64,000 nucleotides of DNA from Bombella pluederhausensis (GCF_026385525.1 NZ_JANIDY010000002.1:186001-250000), one strand, 5' to 3'; numbered from the stretch's first letter, positions 1 through 8,398 are shown. Notes: generated by a model from the letters alone, not told the origin. Numbers and translations are program-made.

Positions 1-2
1 AC

Positions 3-485
3 ATGTTCAAGGGCCTGGATGATGGCACGATGAGCCGCCCTTTGTGGAGTGCATTGGGGGATGTGGCCTTCAACATGGATACGGAGCTTGATTCAAGTGA
101 AATTGTAAAAGAAGCTCGGCAGGTTTCAGTGTCGAGATGGTGGAATCCATTCACGTGGGGGGATGAAAAGACGGTCTATGACAGGAAGGCCAATGTTAGG
201 GCTATCTGGCGTAAAAGGCAGCAGTCAATTGAACTGAATTTTGAAGACGCTACCAGAATAGCTGAAGATAAAATTATCACATATCGCAAGGACTATGTGG
301 AGCTGTTCAAGAAACGTGTGAAGACGCTGCTGCCCAAGAAGCTGGATGAGCTGTCAGAGAGTATTCAGAGGCAGGAAGATAATGTGAAGGCCAGGGCTGT
401 GGCGCAAGCAGAAGCGGAGGAGCGGCTTGAAGAAATTGGTGAAGTAAAAGCCCGTCTGGACGAGATCCTCAGTAATAAGGCCTGA
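3..485 (+). CDS. Probable dynamin-like GTPase, C-terminal part (5' end outside window)
   Basis: The reading frame is open from the window edge and ends with TGA at 483-485, so this is probably the 3' end of a longer gene. The visible 160 residues hold no GTPase motifs. They include a Trp-rich WWNPFTWG motif at about residues 46-53. After about residue 75 the protein is highly charged and helical, and it ends in a Glu/Lys/Ala-rich coiled coil. This arrangement resembles the C-terminal stalk region of bacterial dynamin-family proteins, which remodel membranes, but without the G domain the call is tentative. The next gene begins 33 bases downstream on the same strand, so the five genes up to 5991 probably form one operon. 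Base composition is lower in GC than the chemotaxis region. Confidence 0.4.
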   Translation: MFKGLDDGTMSRPLWSALGDVAFNMDTELDSSEIVKEARQVSVSRWWNPFTWGDEKTVYDRKANVRAIWRKRQQSIELNFEDATRIAEDKIITYRKDYVELFKKRVKTLLPKKLDELSESIQRQEDNVKARAVAQAEAEERLEEIGEVKARLDEILSNKA

Positions 486-518
486 TGAGTTTTATGAGAG
501 AGGAAGGAAGGTAAGAAA

Positions 519-1589
519 ATGGCAGATACACAAAAATCGCTGTATGAATTCTTTAAGGAGTTTGAAGACCCCTCGGTCGAATCAATTTTCCTTCAAAAAA
601 AATGGTGTCTCGCCTCTCCGGAAGGAGAGGTGAGGATGTCGGCCAAGAATCTCAACCCAGAGATGCTAAGTGTTGAGACGTGGCAGTCTTATAAAAAATA
701 TTGTGCTGAGCCTAAATCTCTCTTGCCCGAGAACGAGGTGATGATGTTGCTCGGTAAGCGGGAAGCGATTCTGGCAGTTATTCAGAAGCAGGAAAAAACG
801 GCATCTGTGGAGAAAACGTCAGAGTCTACTTCAGCTGGACGGTCTGGTGGGGAGCAGTCGATTAAGACTGCTCAGCCCTCGCCGTTGTCCGGTGGAAGCT
901 CCGAACCACAACAGAAGGATGCCCCTTTGCCTGTAAAGGAGGCTGTGCAGCCGAAGTTGTTAGAAAACCGTGATCGTTCTCAGGTTTCGGCAGGTGCTGC
1001 AAGCAAAGAGCAGGGGCAGATTCCCGCAGACTTTGAAGATCTCTTTGGCCGTAAGACCGAACCTGTGACTGGTGCACGCCTTGCGATGCTCTCGATCCTG
1101 AATGATCCTGCTATCAGCACGGCGGATCTGTATACGACATTGGACTGGTGCAAAGAGCAGCGTCCTCATGACCTGTTTGAGACTTATGCCGTCACCATGT
1201 TGGCGGAACCGTTGCCAGAGCCTGAAAAAGAGCCGCTTGTAGAAAGAGATTTATATGAGCAGACGGCATGGACACGAGATAATTTCTCGGAGGAACGCTA
1301 TAGAGCCCTGATTGCATTGAGGCATCGCCTACGGAAGGCAGGGTTACTTCCTGTTAGTGAAAGGGCTCAGCCATCCCATGCCACACAGGGAGGGGAGAAT
1401 AACAGTGGCCCTTTCGTGGGGAAAAAGGGAGGGGGCAGCTCCTCCGCAAGGGAGGACTGCGCCGTAAAAAAGGTTCTGCAAGTGGGGGGGATGATTCTCC
1501 TCATTCTCGGTGGTAGCGTTGTTGCGTATTTGTACACGCATTCTGCACCACAGGCGGGGGTACAGCCTGCATCTAGTGGAAAACAGTAA
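519..1589 (+). CDS. Hypothetical tail-anchored membrane protein
   Basis: This 356-residue protein is not recognised. The N-terminal 90 residues are rich in Phe, Trp and Lys and look globular. Residues 90-160 form a Ser/Gln/Pro-rich linker, and residues 165-275 look like a second small helical domain. A single hydrophobic helix (motif GGMILLILGGSVVAYLY) lies near residues 325-341, followed by a short polar tail, so the protein is probably anchored by its C-terminus with the bulk in the cytoplasm. An AAGGAAGG ribosome binding site lies 8-10 bases before the ATG. The TAA stop overlaps the next possible ATG by one base, indicating translational coupling with the ATPase gene. It may act as a membrane adaptor for that ATPase, which is inference from gene order. 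Confidence 0.6.
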   Translation: MADTQKSLYEFFKEFEDPSVESIFLQKKWCLASPEGEVRMSAKNLNPEMLSVETWQSYKKYCAEPKSLLPENEVMMLLGKREAILAVIQKQEKTASVEKTSESTSAGRSGGEQSIKTAQPSPLSGGSSEPQQKDAPLPVKEAVQPKLLENRDRSQVSAGAASKEQGQIPADFEDLFGRKTEPVTGARLAMLSILNDPAISTADLYTTLDWCKEQRPHDLFETYAVTMLAEPLPEPEKEPLVERDLYEQTAWTRDNFSEERYRALIALRHRLRKAGLLPVSERAQPSHATQGGENNSGPFVGKKGGGSSSAREDCAVKKVLQVGGMILLILGGSVVAYLYTHSAPQAGVQPASSGKQ

Positions 1590-1612
1590 TGTTACAGAAA
1601 GAAGGTGGCCAG

Positions 1613-4600
1613 ATGCTGGCGCCGGAGCAGGTTAAGGCAGAACGTAGTCTTACACTGGCACAGTCCGTTATTTCGCAGGATTATCTGTCACAGCTGGGAC
1701 GTTGCGAGGTTTTGCTGCCCCAGTTGAGGGATGAGGAAGGATTCACTCTAGAGGGAGATGTGCGCATCTTCCGGCTTGCACGCCTTGTGCAGGAAAACCG
1801 TGAGGCTGTTCTTGAGAGTGCAATAGCAGCCTATTCTGCTCTTGGTGCTGCGAAAAGCTCCGTATTCTTCTATCTCCATTCTTCAGGTAATGAGACGACC
1901 TTTTACATTGGTGTACGTGGTCAATCCGGGACCGTTACGGGTGAGCAGAAGGGGCAGCTCCTGCAGGAAGTGTTTCGTGGGCACTTTCCCGGTAGCAGAT
2001 TAGAGGCTCAGAATAGGGAAGGTATCGAGGCTATATCGGGCTCGCTGCGTGGCACGATGGCGATGGACGCACAGGGGAGCGTTACAGCAGTCACGGGTGT
2101 TCCGGACCTTTCCAGCAATGAACGATCAATGTTCATTCAGGGGCTGGAACGCTTTATTGATGCTGCAGAAGGCAAACGCTACCAGGCATTAATTCTGGCT
2201 GATCCTGTCCTGCCAGAAGAACTGAAGGCTATGAGGCTAGGCTGTGAGCGCCTTGCGACCATGATCTCACCCTTGGCTAAGACAACAACAGCTTACAACC
2301 AGTCAGAAAGTCATTCTGTTGCGGAAAGCCTGACAAATGCAATCAATGAGGGCTTTTCTGAAACAGAGACGGAAGGTACGAATTCCAGCCGGAATTGGGG
2401 AGGGAGTGAAAGTACAACTTCTGAGAGTGCAGGACGTAGTGCTGCCCGAGGTGTCCTGAAGTTTGCAGGAGCAGGAATAGGTCTGGCGGCTACGGCGTTG
2501 TCGGGGGGTGGATTACTGGCTGATATTGTGGGTGGTATTGGCCTAGGGTCTTTAGGTGACTCATTGGTTCCGCAGAAAACTAAGACGGAAGGTGAAAGTT
2601 GGGGTGAAACTGAAGGAACCAGTTTCTCTACCTCCAAGGCTACAAATAAGGGGACTTCCAGAAGTGAGGGAGAAACTACAACAGATGGTACCAGTCAGGG
2701 CATAACCCATACAATTGAACGGCATAACAAGACTGTTGAGCAGTTTCTGAAGACAATTGATTATCGTCTTGAACGGATTGATGAAGCGCACTCCTATGGA
2801 GGATGGAACGCAGCAGCCTATTTCATAGCCGATACTCCTGCTGTTTCGGAAGCATTGGCCAGCACCTACATGGGGTTGATGCGTGGGGCGGCTTCTGGGA
2901 AAGACACACATGCCATCACTACATGGAGTGGTGAAGATGTTGAAATGCCACGGAGATGGCTCGCCAGTTTCCAGCACCCTCGCCTGAATGCACAGGCCCT
3001 TATTGGGGAGGGGCAGCATACGAGTGGCTGGCTTTCTCCGGCTGTTATGGTCAGTACCCGTGAGGCTGCCATGCTGCTTAATCTTCCGAGGCGTTCAGCA
3101 TCTACCTTGCCCGTATTGAAGGCTGAGCCATTTGGCAGGTCAATTCAGTATGTGGATGGCACGGCCTATCAGGGAGGGATGTCCTTTCTGAACAGAAAAG
3201 CCCTTAGGCTCGGTTGTATCCGTCATTTGTGGGAGGACATGCCACAGAAGATCAGGCTTGATCGTGAGCAGTTGAGGACCCATGCGTTTGTGACGGGCAC
3301 CACGGGCTCCGGAAAAAGTAACACGCTGTATCTCATGCTGCATCAGTTGCTTGAAGCAGAGATTCCCTTTCTGGTGGTGGAACCAGCTAAGGGAGAGTAT
3401 GCCCAGGTCTTTGGAGGACATGAGAAGGTAAACTGTTTTGATGCGGGAACAGGGAAGGCTAACAGGCTAAAATTAAATCCATTCCGTTGCCCGAAAGAGC
3501 TTTCTTTACTGGAGCATATAGATCGTCTGACAGGAATATTCTGTGTCTGCTGGCCGCTTTACAATGCAATGCCCGCTCTGTTGAAAGATGCGGTTATTGT
3601 TTCTTATGAGCGAGCCGGATGGGATATTGATACATCGGCTTATTTGGGGGAAGGCGAGCCGGTTTATCCCGATTTTACGATGCTGCTCGGTGCGCTGGAG
3701 GATGTGATTGCCTCTGCGGGCTACGGAGAACGTTTGCAGGCTGAATATACGGGGGCTCTCTGCACACGGGTAAGGTCGTTGACCACAGGGTTCAGTGGTC
3801 GGATTTTTGTAACTGATGAGACAGGCGATGATGTTCTGTTCGATAAAACAGCGCTTGTTGATTTAAGCCGTGTCGGGTCGGCTGAAACCAGATCGCTGAT
3901 TATGGGCATCCTGGTCATGCGTCTGGTGGAATATCGGCAGGCGCAGGGGGAAATGAATGCGCCGTTGCGTCATGTCACTGTACTGGAAGAAGCTCATAAT
4001 CTCTTGAGAGCTGATACAGCGCAGGGCGGAGATGAGCAGGGCGGCATGATCGGGAAATCCGTTGAAATGTTGACGGATGCTATTGCCGAAATGCGGACTT
4101 ATGGTGAAGGCTTTGTTATTGTTGACCAGTCTCCACGGGCGGTGCATCGTGCTGCTATCCGTAATACGGGTACGAAGATTGCCCTTCGTCTGCCAGATGA
4201 AGAAGATCGCCACGTCCTGGGGACATCAATTGGCCTGAATGATGAGCAGATCAAGGAAATGGCCCGACTGGAAAATGGCGTTGCTGTCATAAGGCAGCCA
4301 GGATGGTTGGAAGCTGTTTTATGTCATATGGACCGCTTTAATGAGGAAACCATGGCTATGCCTATGGTCCCTCGTGGCGGGGCCAGGCTGACGGGTATTG
4401 ATGTTAAGGCATTCCGTTCAGCAGCTATCCGGTTTCTGATGTGGCCGTGGACAGACATGGCAGGTAAGCCGGATATTGCTGGTCTAAAGTGGCAGGTAAA
4501 TAGATGGCCTGATGATATAATAAGGGCAAAACTTCTAACGTATATTGAGTATTATGAAAAAGGGTCTTTTTCCATAAGCTCACAATTAGAAGATGATGGA

Positions 4601-4864
4601 GGCTATCGTTTTTCACGTTTTGTGACAGACCTTATTGGCTTGCGTCGTCAGGTTGCTCTGGTTGCTGCAAAGGATCAAGCACCACGTGAACTGGATATGG
4701 CGTTAGGCAGGTTGATTCAGAGGAGCTGCAGACTTTCTGGAGAAATGCAGAGACAGTTGACGGCCTTTCTTCTGATGGATTGGGCAGGAAGCGATCATGT
4801 AAAGCGTAATGAGGTTCTAGCCCGGTGGCGACATTATATTAAACAGGATGGAGAAATAACATGA
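1613..4864 (+). CDS. HerA/DUF87-type P-loop ATPase with Ser/Thr/Gly-rich insert
   Basis: This protein of about 1083 residues is a P-loop ATPase of the HerA/FtsK/VirB4 superfamily. The Walker A motif GTTGSGKSN is at about residues 562-570 and is followed by the VVEPAKGEY segment typical of the DUF87/HerA family. A Walker B motif (VTVLEEAHN) is near residue 788. The first 210 residues form a separate domain. Residues 230-360 are very rich in Ser, Thr, Gly and Glu and enclose a hydrophobic Gly/Ala-rich stretch (residues 281-318) that could sit in a membrane. I prefer ATG 1613, which has AAGGTGG at 1603-1609, over ATG 1589, which overlaps the previous stop and has no clear ribosome site. The substrate is unknown. 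Such ATPases pump or unwind DNA or drive multiprotein machines, often in defence or conjugation loci. Confidence 0.75.
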   Translation: MLAPEQVKAERSLTLAQSVISQDYLSQLGRCEVLLPQLRDEEGFTLEGDVRIFRLARLVQENREAVLESAIAAYSALGAAKSSVFFYLHSSGNETTFYIGVRGQSGTVTGEQKGQLLQEVFRGHFPGSRLEAQNREGIEAISGSLRGTMAMDAQGSVTAVTGVPDLSSNERSMFIQGLERFIDAAEGKRYQALILADPVLPEELKAMRLGCERLATMISPLAKTTTAYNQSESHSVAESLTNAINEGFSETETEGTNSSRNWGGSESTTSESAGRSAARGVLKFAGAGIGLAATALSGGGLLADIVGGIGLGSLGDSLVPQKTKTEGESWGETEGTSFSTSKATNKGTSRSEGETTTDGTSQGITHTIERHNKTVEQFLKTIDYRLERIDEAHSYGGWNAAAYFIADTPAVSEALASTYMGLMRGAASGKDTHAITTWSGEDVEMPRRWLASFQHPRLNAQALIGEGQHTSGWLSPAVMVSTREAAMLLNLPRRSASTLPVLKAEPFGRSIQYVDGTAYQGGMSFLNRKALRLGCIRHLWEDMPQKIRLDREQLRTHAFVTGTTGSGKSNTLYLMLHQLLEAEIPFLVVEPAKGEYAQVFGGHEKVNCFDAGTGKANRLKLNPFRCPKELSLLEHIDRLTGIFCVCWPLYNAMPALLKDAVIVSYERAGWDIDTSAYLGEGEPVYPDFTMLLGALEDVIASAGYGERLQAEYTGALCTRVRSLTTGFSGRIFVTDETGDDVLFDKTALVDLSRVGSAETRSLIMGILVMRLVEYRQAQGEMNAPLRHVTVLEEAHNLLRADTAQGGDEQGGMIGKSVEMLTDAIAEMRTYGEGFVIVDQSPRAVHRAAIRNTGTKIALRLPDEEDRHVLGTSIGLNDEQIKEMARLENGVAVIRQPGWLEAVLCHMDRFNEETMAMPMVPRGGARLTGIDVKAFRSAAIRFLMWPWTDMAGKPDIAGLKWQVNRWPDDIIRAKLLTYIEYYEKGSFSISSQLEDDGGYRFSRFVTDLIGLRRQVALVAAKDQAPRELDMALGRLIQRSCRLSGEMQRQLTAFLLMDWAGSDHVKRNEVLARWRHYIKQDGEIT

Positions 4865-5568
4865 TGAACCATAGTAGTATTGAGGAGACTGTAGAAGCCG
4901 ATAAGCCTAAGGCTTCAGAAAGCGCTAGCGGTCGTCATAGCGGTATGCTGATAGGAGGACTGCTGGGCACAATGGTCGGCGGCCCCGAAGGTGGCATTAT
5001 AGGTGGTCTTGCTGGGGGAGTTACTGGTGGTACCCTACTGCGTGTTCTTGGCGGTGAGGCAATTCCAGACGCTCTAAAAGCTGAAATTGAGGCTGTTAAG
5101 CACGATATTAAAGTGACAACACAGGAAGCTGCAGCCATTGTTAAGGTGTTAGGTCTGGATAACACAACAATTGGCAAGATTATTACGTCTCTTTCCGGCA
5201 TAGGTGAGGCGAGTGTTTATGCTGAGGAAGGACTTAAAGGGGCCAAGGTTGGTAATGAGGTCGCCTTGATTCGACCTGATATTGATATGAATCAGGTTGA
5301 TCCTGTGAGAAACTGGACAAATGCTGAACGTATGGAGCGTGGTTTGCCTCCGTTAACCCCAACGGGGGAAATTGTGGAGCTACATCAGATTGGTCAGAAG
5401 CCAGGAGCACCATATGCGGAAATAACTGGTGCCATTATAGGCAACATTAATACTGCGGTACATCTTTTCCAGAAGGCGAGTGGTATGGTGGAGGATGTTA
5501 AAGATTTTGGAGTGAGCACGTATAATTATTGGCGTGATAGAGTAGATACATTTCAAAATTCTAAGTGA
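4861..5568 (+). CDS. Glycine-zipper membrane protein
   Basis: This 235-residue protein has a glycine zipper at about residues 30-66, made of repeated GG pairs spaced by small hydrophobic residues (GGLLG, GGPEGG, GGLAGG). Such helices pack closely in membranes and can form pores or oligomeric channels. The rest is soluble-looking, with a helical segment at residues 75-110 and a Pro-rich part at about residues 145-170. The start ATG overlaps the ATPase stop in an ATGA, with GGATGGAG just upstream, so the two proteins are probably made together. Together with the Gly/Ala hydrophobic segment in the ATPase, this suggests a membrane-associated complex. No family was recognised, and function is unknown. 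Confidence 0.6.
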   Translation: MMNHSSIEETVEADKPKASESASGRHSGMLIGGLLGTMVGGPEGGIIGGLAGGVTGGTLLRVLGGEAIPDALKAEIEAVKHDIKVTTQEAAAIVKVLGLDNTTIGKIITSLSGIGEASVYAEEGLKGAKVGNEVALIRPDIDMNQVDPVRNWTNAERMERGLPPLTPTGEIVELHQIGQKPGAPYAEITGAIIGNINTAVHLFQKASGMVEDVKDFGVSTYNYWRDRVDTFQNSK

Positions 5569-5592
5569 TTACGTGATATAGGGAGGATGGTT

Positions 5593-5991
5593 GTGGAACA
5601 ACTCAAAGAATACCTTATCGAGAGAGGTGCCATTTTTACGCCGTCAGATGAAGATGGAGTGAAAAATGTGGAGAATATTGTAGGGATGGCACTGCCAGAA
5701 GATTATAGGGTCTATCTACGTGAGATGGGCACTATTTTCTTAGCTGGAAAAGAATTCTACGGTGCTGGTGTACCGGAGGGTTATTATCTGAATGCAGGAA
5801 CTGCGTTGAAGAAGCTACGCACATTTCCCGATTACCCTGCATTTATGTTACCTTTGGTAAGTAGTGGAGATGGTGCCTGGTTTCTGTATGATTGCCAAAG
5901 AGAAAGCGTATTCTCGTGGCAAGTAGCAGGCGATGTTGATGATCAGAAAAAGAGCCTGGAAGCTTTCATTAGAGAGTTTTTCCAGGCTTGA
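5593..5991 (+). CDS. SMI1/KNR4 (SUKH) family protein
   Basis: This 132-residue protein matches the SMI1/KNR4 (SUKH) fold. The N-terminal helix is followed by a LPEDYRVYL motif near residue 35, a short Gly-rich strand region and a C-terminal helix with Phe-Ile-Arg-Glu-Phe-Phe. SUKH proteins are common immunity proteins against polymorphic toxins and also act as general interaction modules. GTG 5593 is the likely start, because GGGAGG (5581-5586) stands six bases before it but runs directly into the ATG at 5587. The gene is last in the co-directional cluster and converges on the WYL regulator gene with only six bases between their stops. A role as immunity or regulatory partner of the upstream ATPase is inference. 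Confidence 0.75.
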   Translation: MEQLKEYLIERGAIFTPSDEDGVKNVENIVGMALPEDYRVYLREMGTIFLAGKEFYGAGVPEGYYLNAGTALKKLRTFPDYPAFMLPLVSSGDGAWFLYDCQRESVFSWQVAGDVDDQKKSLEAFIREFFQA

Positions 5992-5997
5992 TCAGGG

Positions 5998-6981
5998 TTA
6001 TTGAGGTGTGTTGGCTGTTAAAACATTCTGGCACATCTCAAGCAGAAGTGCCCTAAGCTCGGTCGGGGCGAGGATGGTGACTTCTTTGCCCCATGTAAAA
6101 AGGTGGTAGGCCATTTCGTGTAGGCCGCTGGCGGTGAAGGTAACGTGCAGGCTGCCATCGTCTTCATCTGTCATGGTCTGGCTGGGGTGAAAGAGAAAAC
6201 GGCGGGCATCCATGGCAGCAGCAGGCGAAAAGCGGAGAGCAACGTCATATTGCTTGTTCTGCCATACCCCGAAAGAGCGGCTGGCAAAGTCCTGTAAGGA
6301 CCAGTCTTCTGGGGGAGGGGTAGCCGGCCCAACCTCAGTCACATCATGCAAGCGGTCCAGCCTCCAGAGTACTGGGGTTGCTACGCCCTGCATGGGGCCA
6401 ACCAGATAATAGGCCTTGCCGTACAGAAGCCCCCACGGTGAGACAGTACGTTCCTTCGCTGCTGTGGCGGATTTATAGGTGAAATGCAGGGCATGGCCTG
6501 CCTTGAGGGCATGACGGATTGTGCTTAGAAGGGCTGCATCAGCCGTAGGGCGGGGGCCGGCCTGCATGGCATCACCTTCGGCTAGCACCAGCGCATTGAT
6601 ATCCGGGTCAAGGCGGGCTCGGGCTGGTCGGCGCAATATGCTCTCAATCTTCTGGTAAAGGCTGGAAAGCAGGAGCGCGCGTCCCGTTGCCTGCTGCTGC
6701 TCCAGAGAGACTTGTGCATGACGTAGTGCCGCCATTTCATCGGCAGTGGGTTCGTTGATGAAATGGTCTTTCACGCTGAGGGGCAGACGGAAGCGGTGTT
6801 TTTGTTCGTCCGTGAGGACTTCCATACCGGGAAAGGCATCCTGAAGGACATCACGGACACGTTCTGCTGTGCGGCGACTGACCTGCATGTAGCTGGCAAT
6901 GTCATCCAAAGTCATACCCTCGGCTGAGATAGAAAGCCTGCGGGCAAGTTTTATGATATCCGCTAGTTTTTCCTTTCTCAT
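5998..6981 (-). CDS. WYL-domain HTH transcriptional regulator
   Basis: This 327-residue protein has the usual architecture of YafY-like regulators. An N-terminal winged helix-turn-helix covers about residues 1-65 (SRRTAERVRDVL recognition helix), and a WYL domain spans about residues 145-225, including HFTYKSAT and the SPWGLLYGKAYYLVG core. A WCX-type C-terminal extension follows. WYL domains sense ligands such as nucleic acids, and they often control phage-defence and DNA-damage loci. The start ATG at 6981 has AAGGAAGG at a good distance upstream. An inverted repeat upstream of the gene (7003-7018) is a likely operator. Its position next to the ATPase cluster suggests it may regulate that cluster, although the cluster's own promoter lies outside the window. 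Confidence 0.85.
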   Translation of the reverse strand: MRKEKLADIIKLARRLSISAEGMTLDDIASYMQVSRRTAERVRDVLQDAFPGMEVLTDEQKHRFRLPLSVKDHFINEPTADEMAALRHAQVSLEQQQATGRALLLSSLYQKIESILRRPARARLDPDINALVLAEGDAMQAGPRPTADAALLSTIRHALKAGHALHFTYKSATAAKERTVSPWGLLYGKAYYLVGPMQGVATPVLWRLDRLHDVTEVGPATPPPEDWSLQDFASRSFGVWQNKQYDVALRFSPAAAMDARRFLFHPSQTMTDEDDGSLHVTFTASGLHEMAYHLFTWGKEVTILAPTELRALLLEMCQNVLTANTPQ

Positions 6982-7002
6982 GGTACGTCTTCCTTCCTTA
7001 TG

Positions 7003-7018
7003 TAACTTTGTTAAGTTA
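7003..7018. promoter_or_regulatory. Candidate operator of the WYL regulator
   Basis: TAACTT and AAGTTA arms form a perfect inverted repeat with a four-base TGTT centre. It lies 22-37 bases upstream of the regulator's start codon, just before the ribosome binding site, in AT-rich DNA. Autoregulation by the WYL protein is inferred from position only. Confidence 0.4.
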
Positions 7019-7025
7019 ATGTTAA

Positions 7026-7208
7026 TTATCTTGCCATGTCATCTGGATAAGGGGGCACATTTCTTTGCATGGCAGCACGGCGGTACCAGTCTAGTTCTTT
7101 TTCCAGCTCTTGGATCCTGCGTTTGCGTCCGTTGTAACTACGGATCAGCGTCACTAATGCAAATATCATTAAGCTAACGATTAATAGTTCTGTCAGTAAT
7201 GCGGCCAT
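7026..7208 (-). CDS. Small single-span membrane protein
   Basis: This 60-residue protein has one N-terminal membrane helix at about residues 4-24 and a basic stretch (NGRKRR). An amphipathic segment with heptad-like Leu/Trp spacing (QELEKELDWYRRAA) follows. The layout is like PspB-type small membrane proteins, but the similarity is too weak to name it. GGGAGGG lies about eight bases upstream of the ATG, which supports real translation. It lies 44 bases upstream of the WYL regulator gene on the same strand and may be cotranscribed with it. Confidence 0.55.
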   Translation of the reverse strand: MAALLTELLIVSLMIFALVTLIRSYNGRKRRIQELEKELDWYRRAAMQRNVPPYPDDMAR

Positions 7209-7480
7209 GGGGGGGCCCTCCCGTTTGTTGTAAGGTGGTGAAAGAAACGGGACAGAACGTAAACGAAGCCTACGTCAGAAACGGCCATATGGCGCAGGGA
7301 GAGTGCTTTTTCAGCTGGAACCTGCCGGATAGGTGTGATTAGGCTTGGTCATGGCGAGGGAATGCGCATGACAGGTCATGCGGTTCGTGCGGGTAACGTC
7401 ATATTGCCGATAGGAAGGTCATTCTGCTGGATTTCCTTTTGTCGGTTTCTTTTTACACGACAGACAAGGAGCGACCTTAA

Positions 7481-7702
7481 ATGGTACGTACATCCATCTC
7501 AGAAATCATGACAGTTGCCCGGCAGGGTGTAGGGGTAAAGATTTCAGCCGCTGCTTATAGTGCGTCTGAGATATTGTCTTTGGCTACATGCATCAAGCCC
7601 GGTTGTTATCTTATCATCACGGATGCATCGTCAGCCTCATCGGCTGCGCTTCTTAGCCTTAGTACGAAGATCAAGGGAAAAGTCATTTTTGATTATATGT
7701 AA
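7481..7702 (+). CDS. Small protein with two tandem Ser-Ala repeats
   Basis: This 73-residue protein has an AAGGAG ribosome site nine bases before its ATG. It consists of two copies of a motif of about 27 residues: a short beta strand, an Ala/Ser/Asp turn, then S-A-x-x-[IL]-x-x-[IL]. The first copy covers about residues 15-43 (KISAAAYSASEILSLAT) and the second about residues 44-73 (LIITDASSASSAALLSLST). This looks like a small strand-helix repeat protein. I believe similar repeats occur in other short bacterial proteins, but I cannot name the family or a function. It is flanked by long non-coding DNA on both sides. Confidence 0.55.
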   Translation: MVRTSISEIMTVARQGVGVKISAAAYSASEILSLATCIKPGCYLIITDASSASSAALLSLSTKIKGKVIFDYM

Positions 7703-8398
7703 TCTAGCCATGGTATCAGCCTTAGCCTTGAAAGGCGTTAGCCGTGGTGGCTGGTGCTTCTGTCAGCTCATGATGTTGGCTCTGGTCGTATGGAGTGCAC
7801 CAATACGATCAGCGGAGGCAAGAGGGTTGCCTTTAAGAGGTTTTTTCAGGCTGTTCATTCATGTCCACATGCCAGAAGCTGGTGTGAGAGTGCGGGAAGG
7901 TGTGGAGGCTGAGCCGTCAGCTCTTACGGAACGCTCATCAGAGACGGGAAAGCCTGTAATAACAGGCAAGCCGGGGCGTGTTACGGCCCCCTTTCCATCT
8001 TCTGGCACTTTAAGGTGCCAACAGGATAAAACAAAGCAGCAGCCCTGCACCGCAGAACAGGGATAGAGCATGCAGGTGGCGGAGAAGCGTCACCTGCCTT
8101 ATTCCGTGCTTTAATGATCAGCAAATAAATATCCCTATTTGTTTACAGCTCATCGATCATGAATAGATGATGAAGTTTGTATTGAATAATAGCTACTTTA
8201 AAGGCTTATTATCCAATCTCTCCTAAAAATGTCTTTTCTTCTGTTAAAAACTTTATCATATTTCTGTCTTAAACATAGATCATGTCATGTATATATCATG
8301 GCTTTTAAAAGATTATGTCTTGAGTCTCTGTTGTCGTAAAGGCCTTCTCTGGCTGATGACGGAAGGAATGAATTTTCTGGAGGGATGGGACGTTTTTC
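7703..8398 (+). other. Long intergenic region upstream of the chemotaxis operon
   Basis: No convincing gene lies in these 696 bases. The first part (7946-8097) holds a run of closely spaced hairpins, listed separately. The second part (about 8100-8340) is strongly AT-rich and probably contains the promoter of the chemotaxis operon, but I could not identify confident -35 and -10 boxes. An open frame from 7710 to 8066 starts with a signal-peptide-like stretch but has no ribosome binding site. Confidence 0.5.
7946..8097. ncRNA. Candidate structured RNA element (hairpin cluster)
   Basis: Five stems lie within 152 bases. GCCTGT/ACAGGC is at 7952-7967, and GGGGC/GCCCC at 7973-7990. Both are enclosed by GGAAA/TTTCC (7947-7951 with 7992-7996), which would form a three-way junction. 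TGGCAC/GTGCCA follows at 8003-8020, CCCTG/CAGGG at 8043-8062, and a nine-pair stem at 8072-8097. The layout suggests a folded RNA, either a leader of the chemotaxis operon or a small RNA. It matches no riboswitch consensus that I could recognise, and the strand is uncertain. Confidence 0.3.

Noticed and set aside
7710-8066. Open frame with a signal-peptide-like start
   Set aside because: There is no ribosome binding site before the ATG, the sequence after residue 40 is low in recognisable structure, and the frame overlaps the hairpin cluster. It may be a chance frame.
7859-8071. Hammerhead-like CTGATGAG on the minus strand in the hairpin cluster
   Set aside because: The GAAA that must follow stem II is missing, so it cannot be a hammerhead ribozyme.
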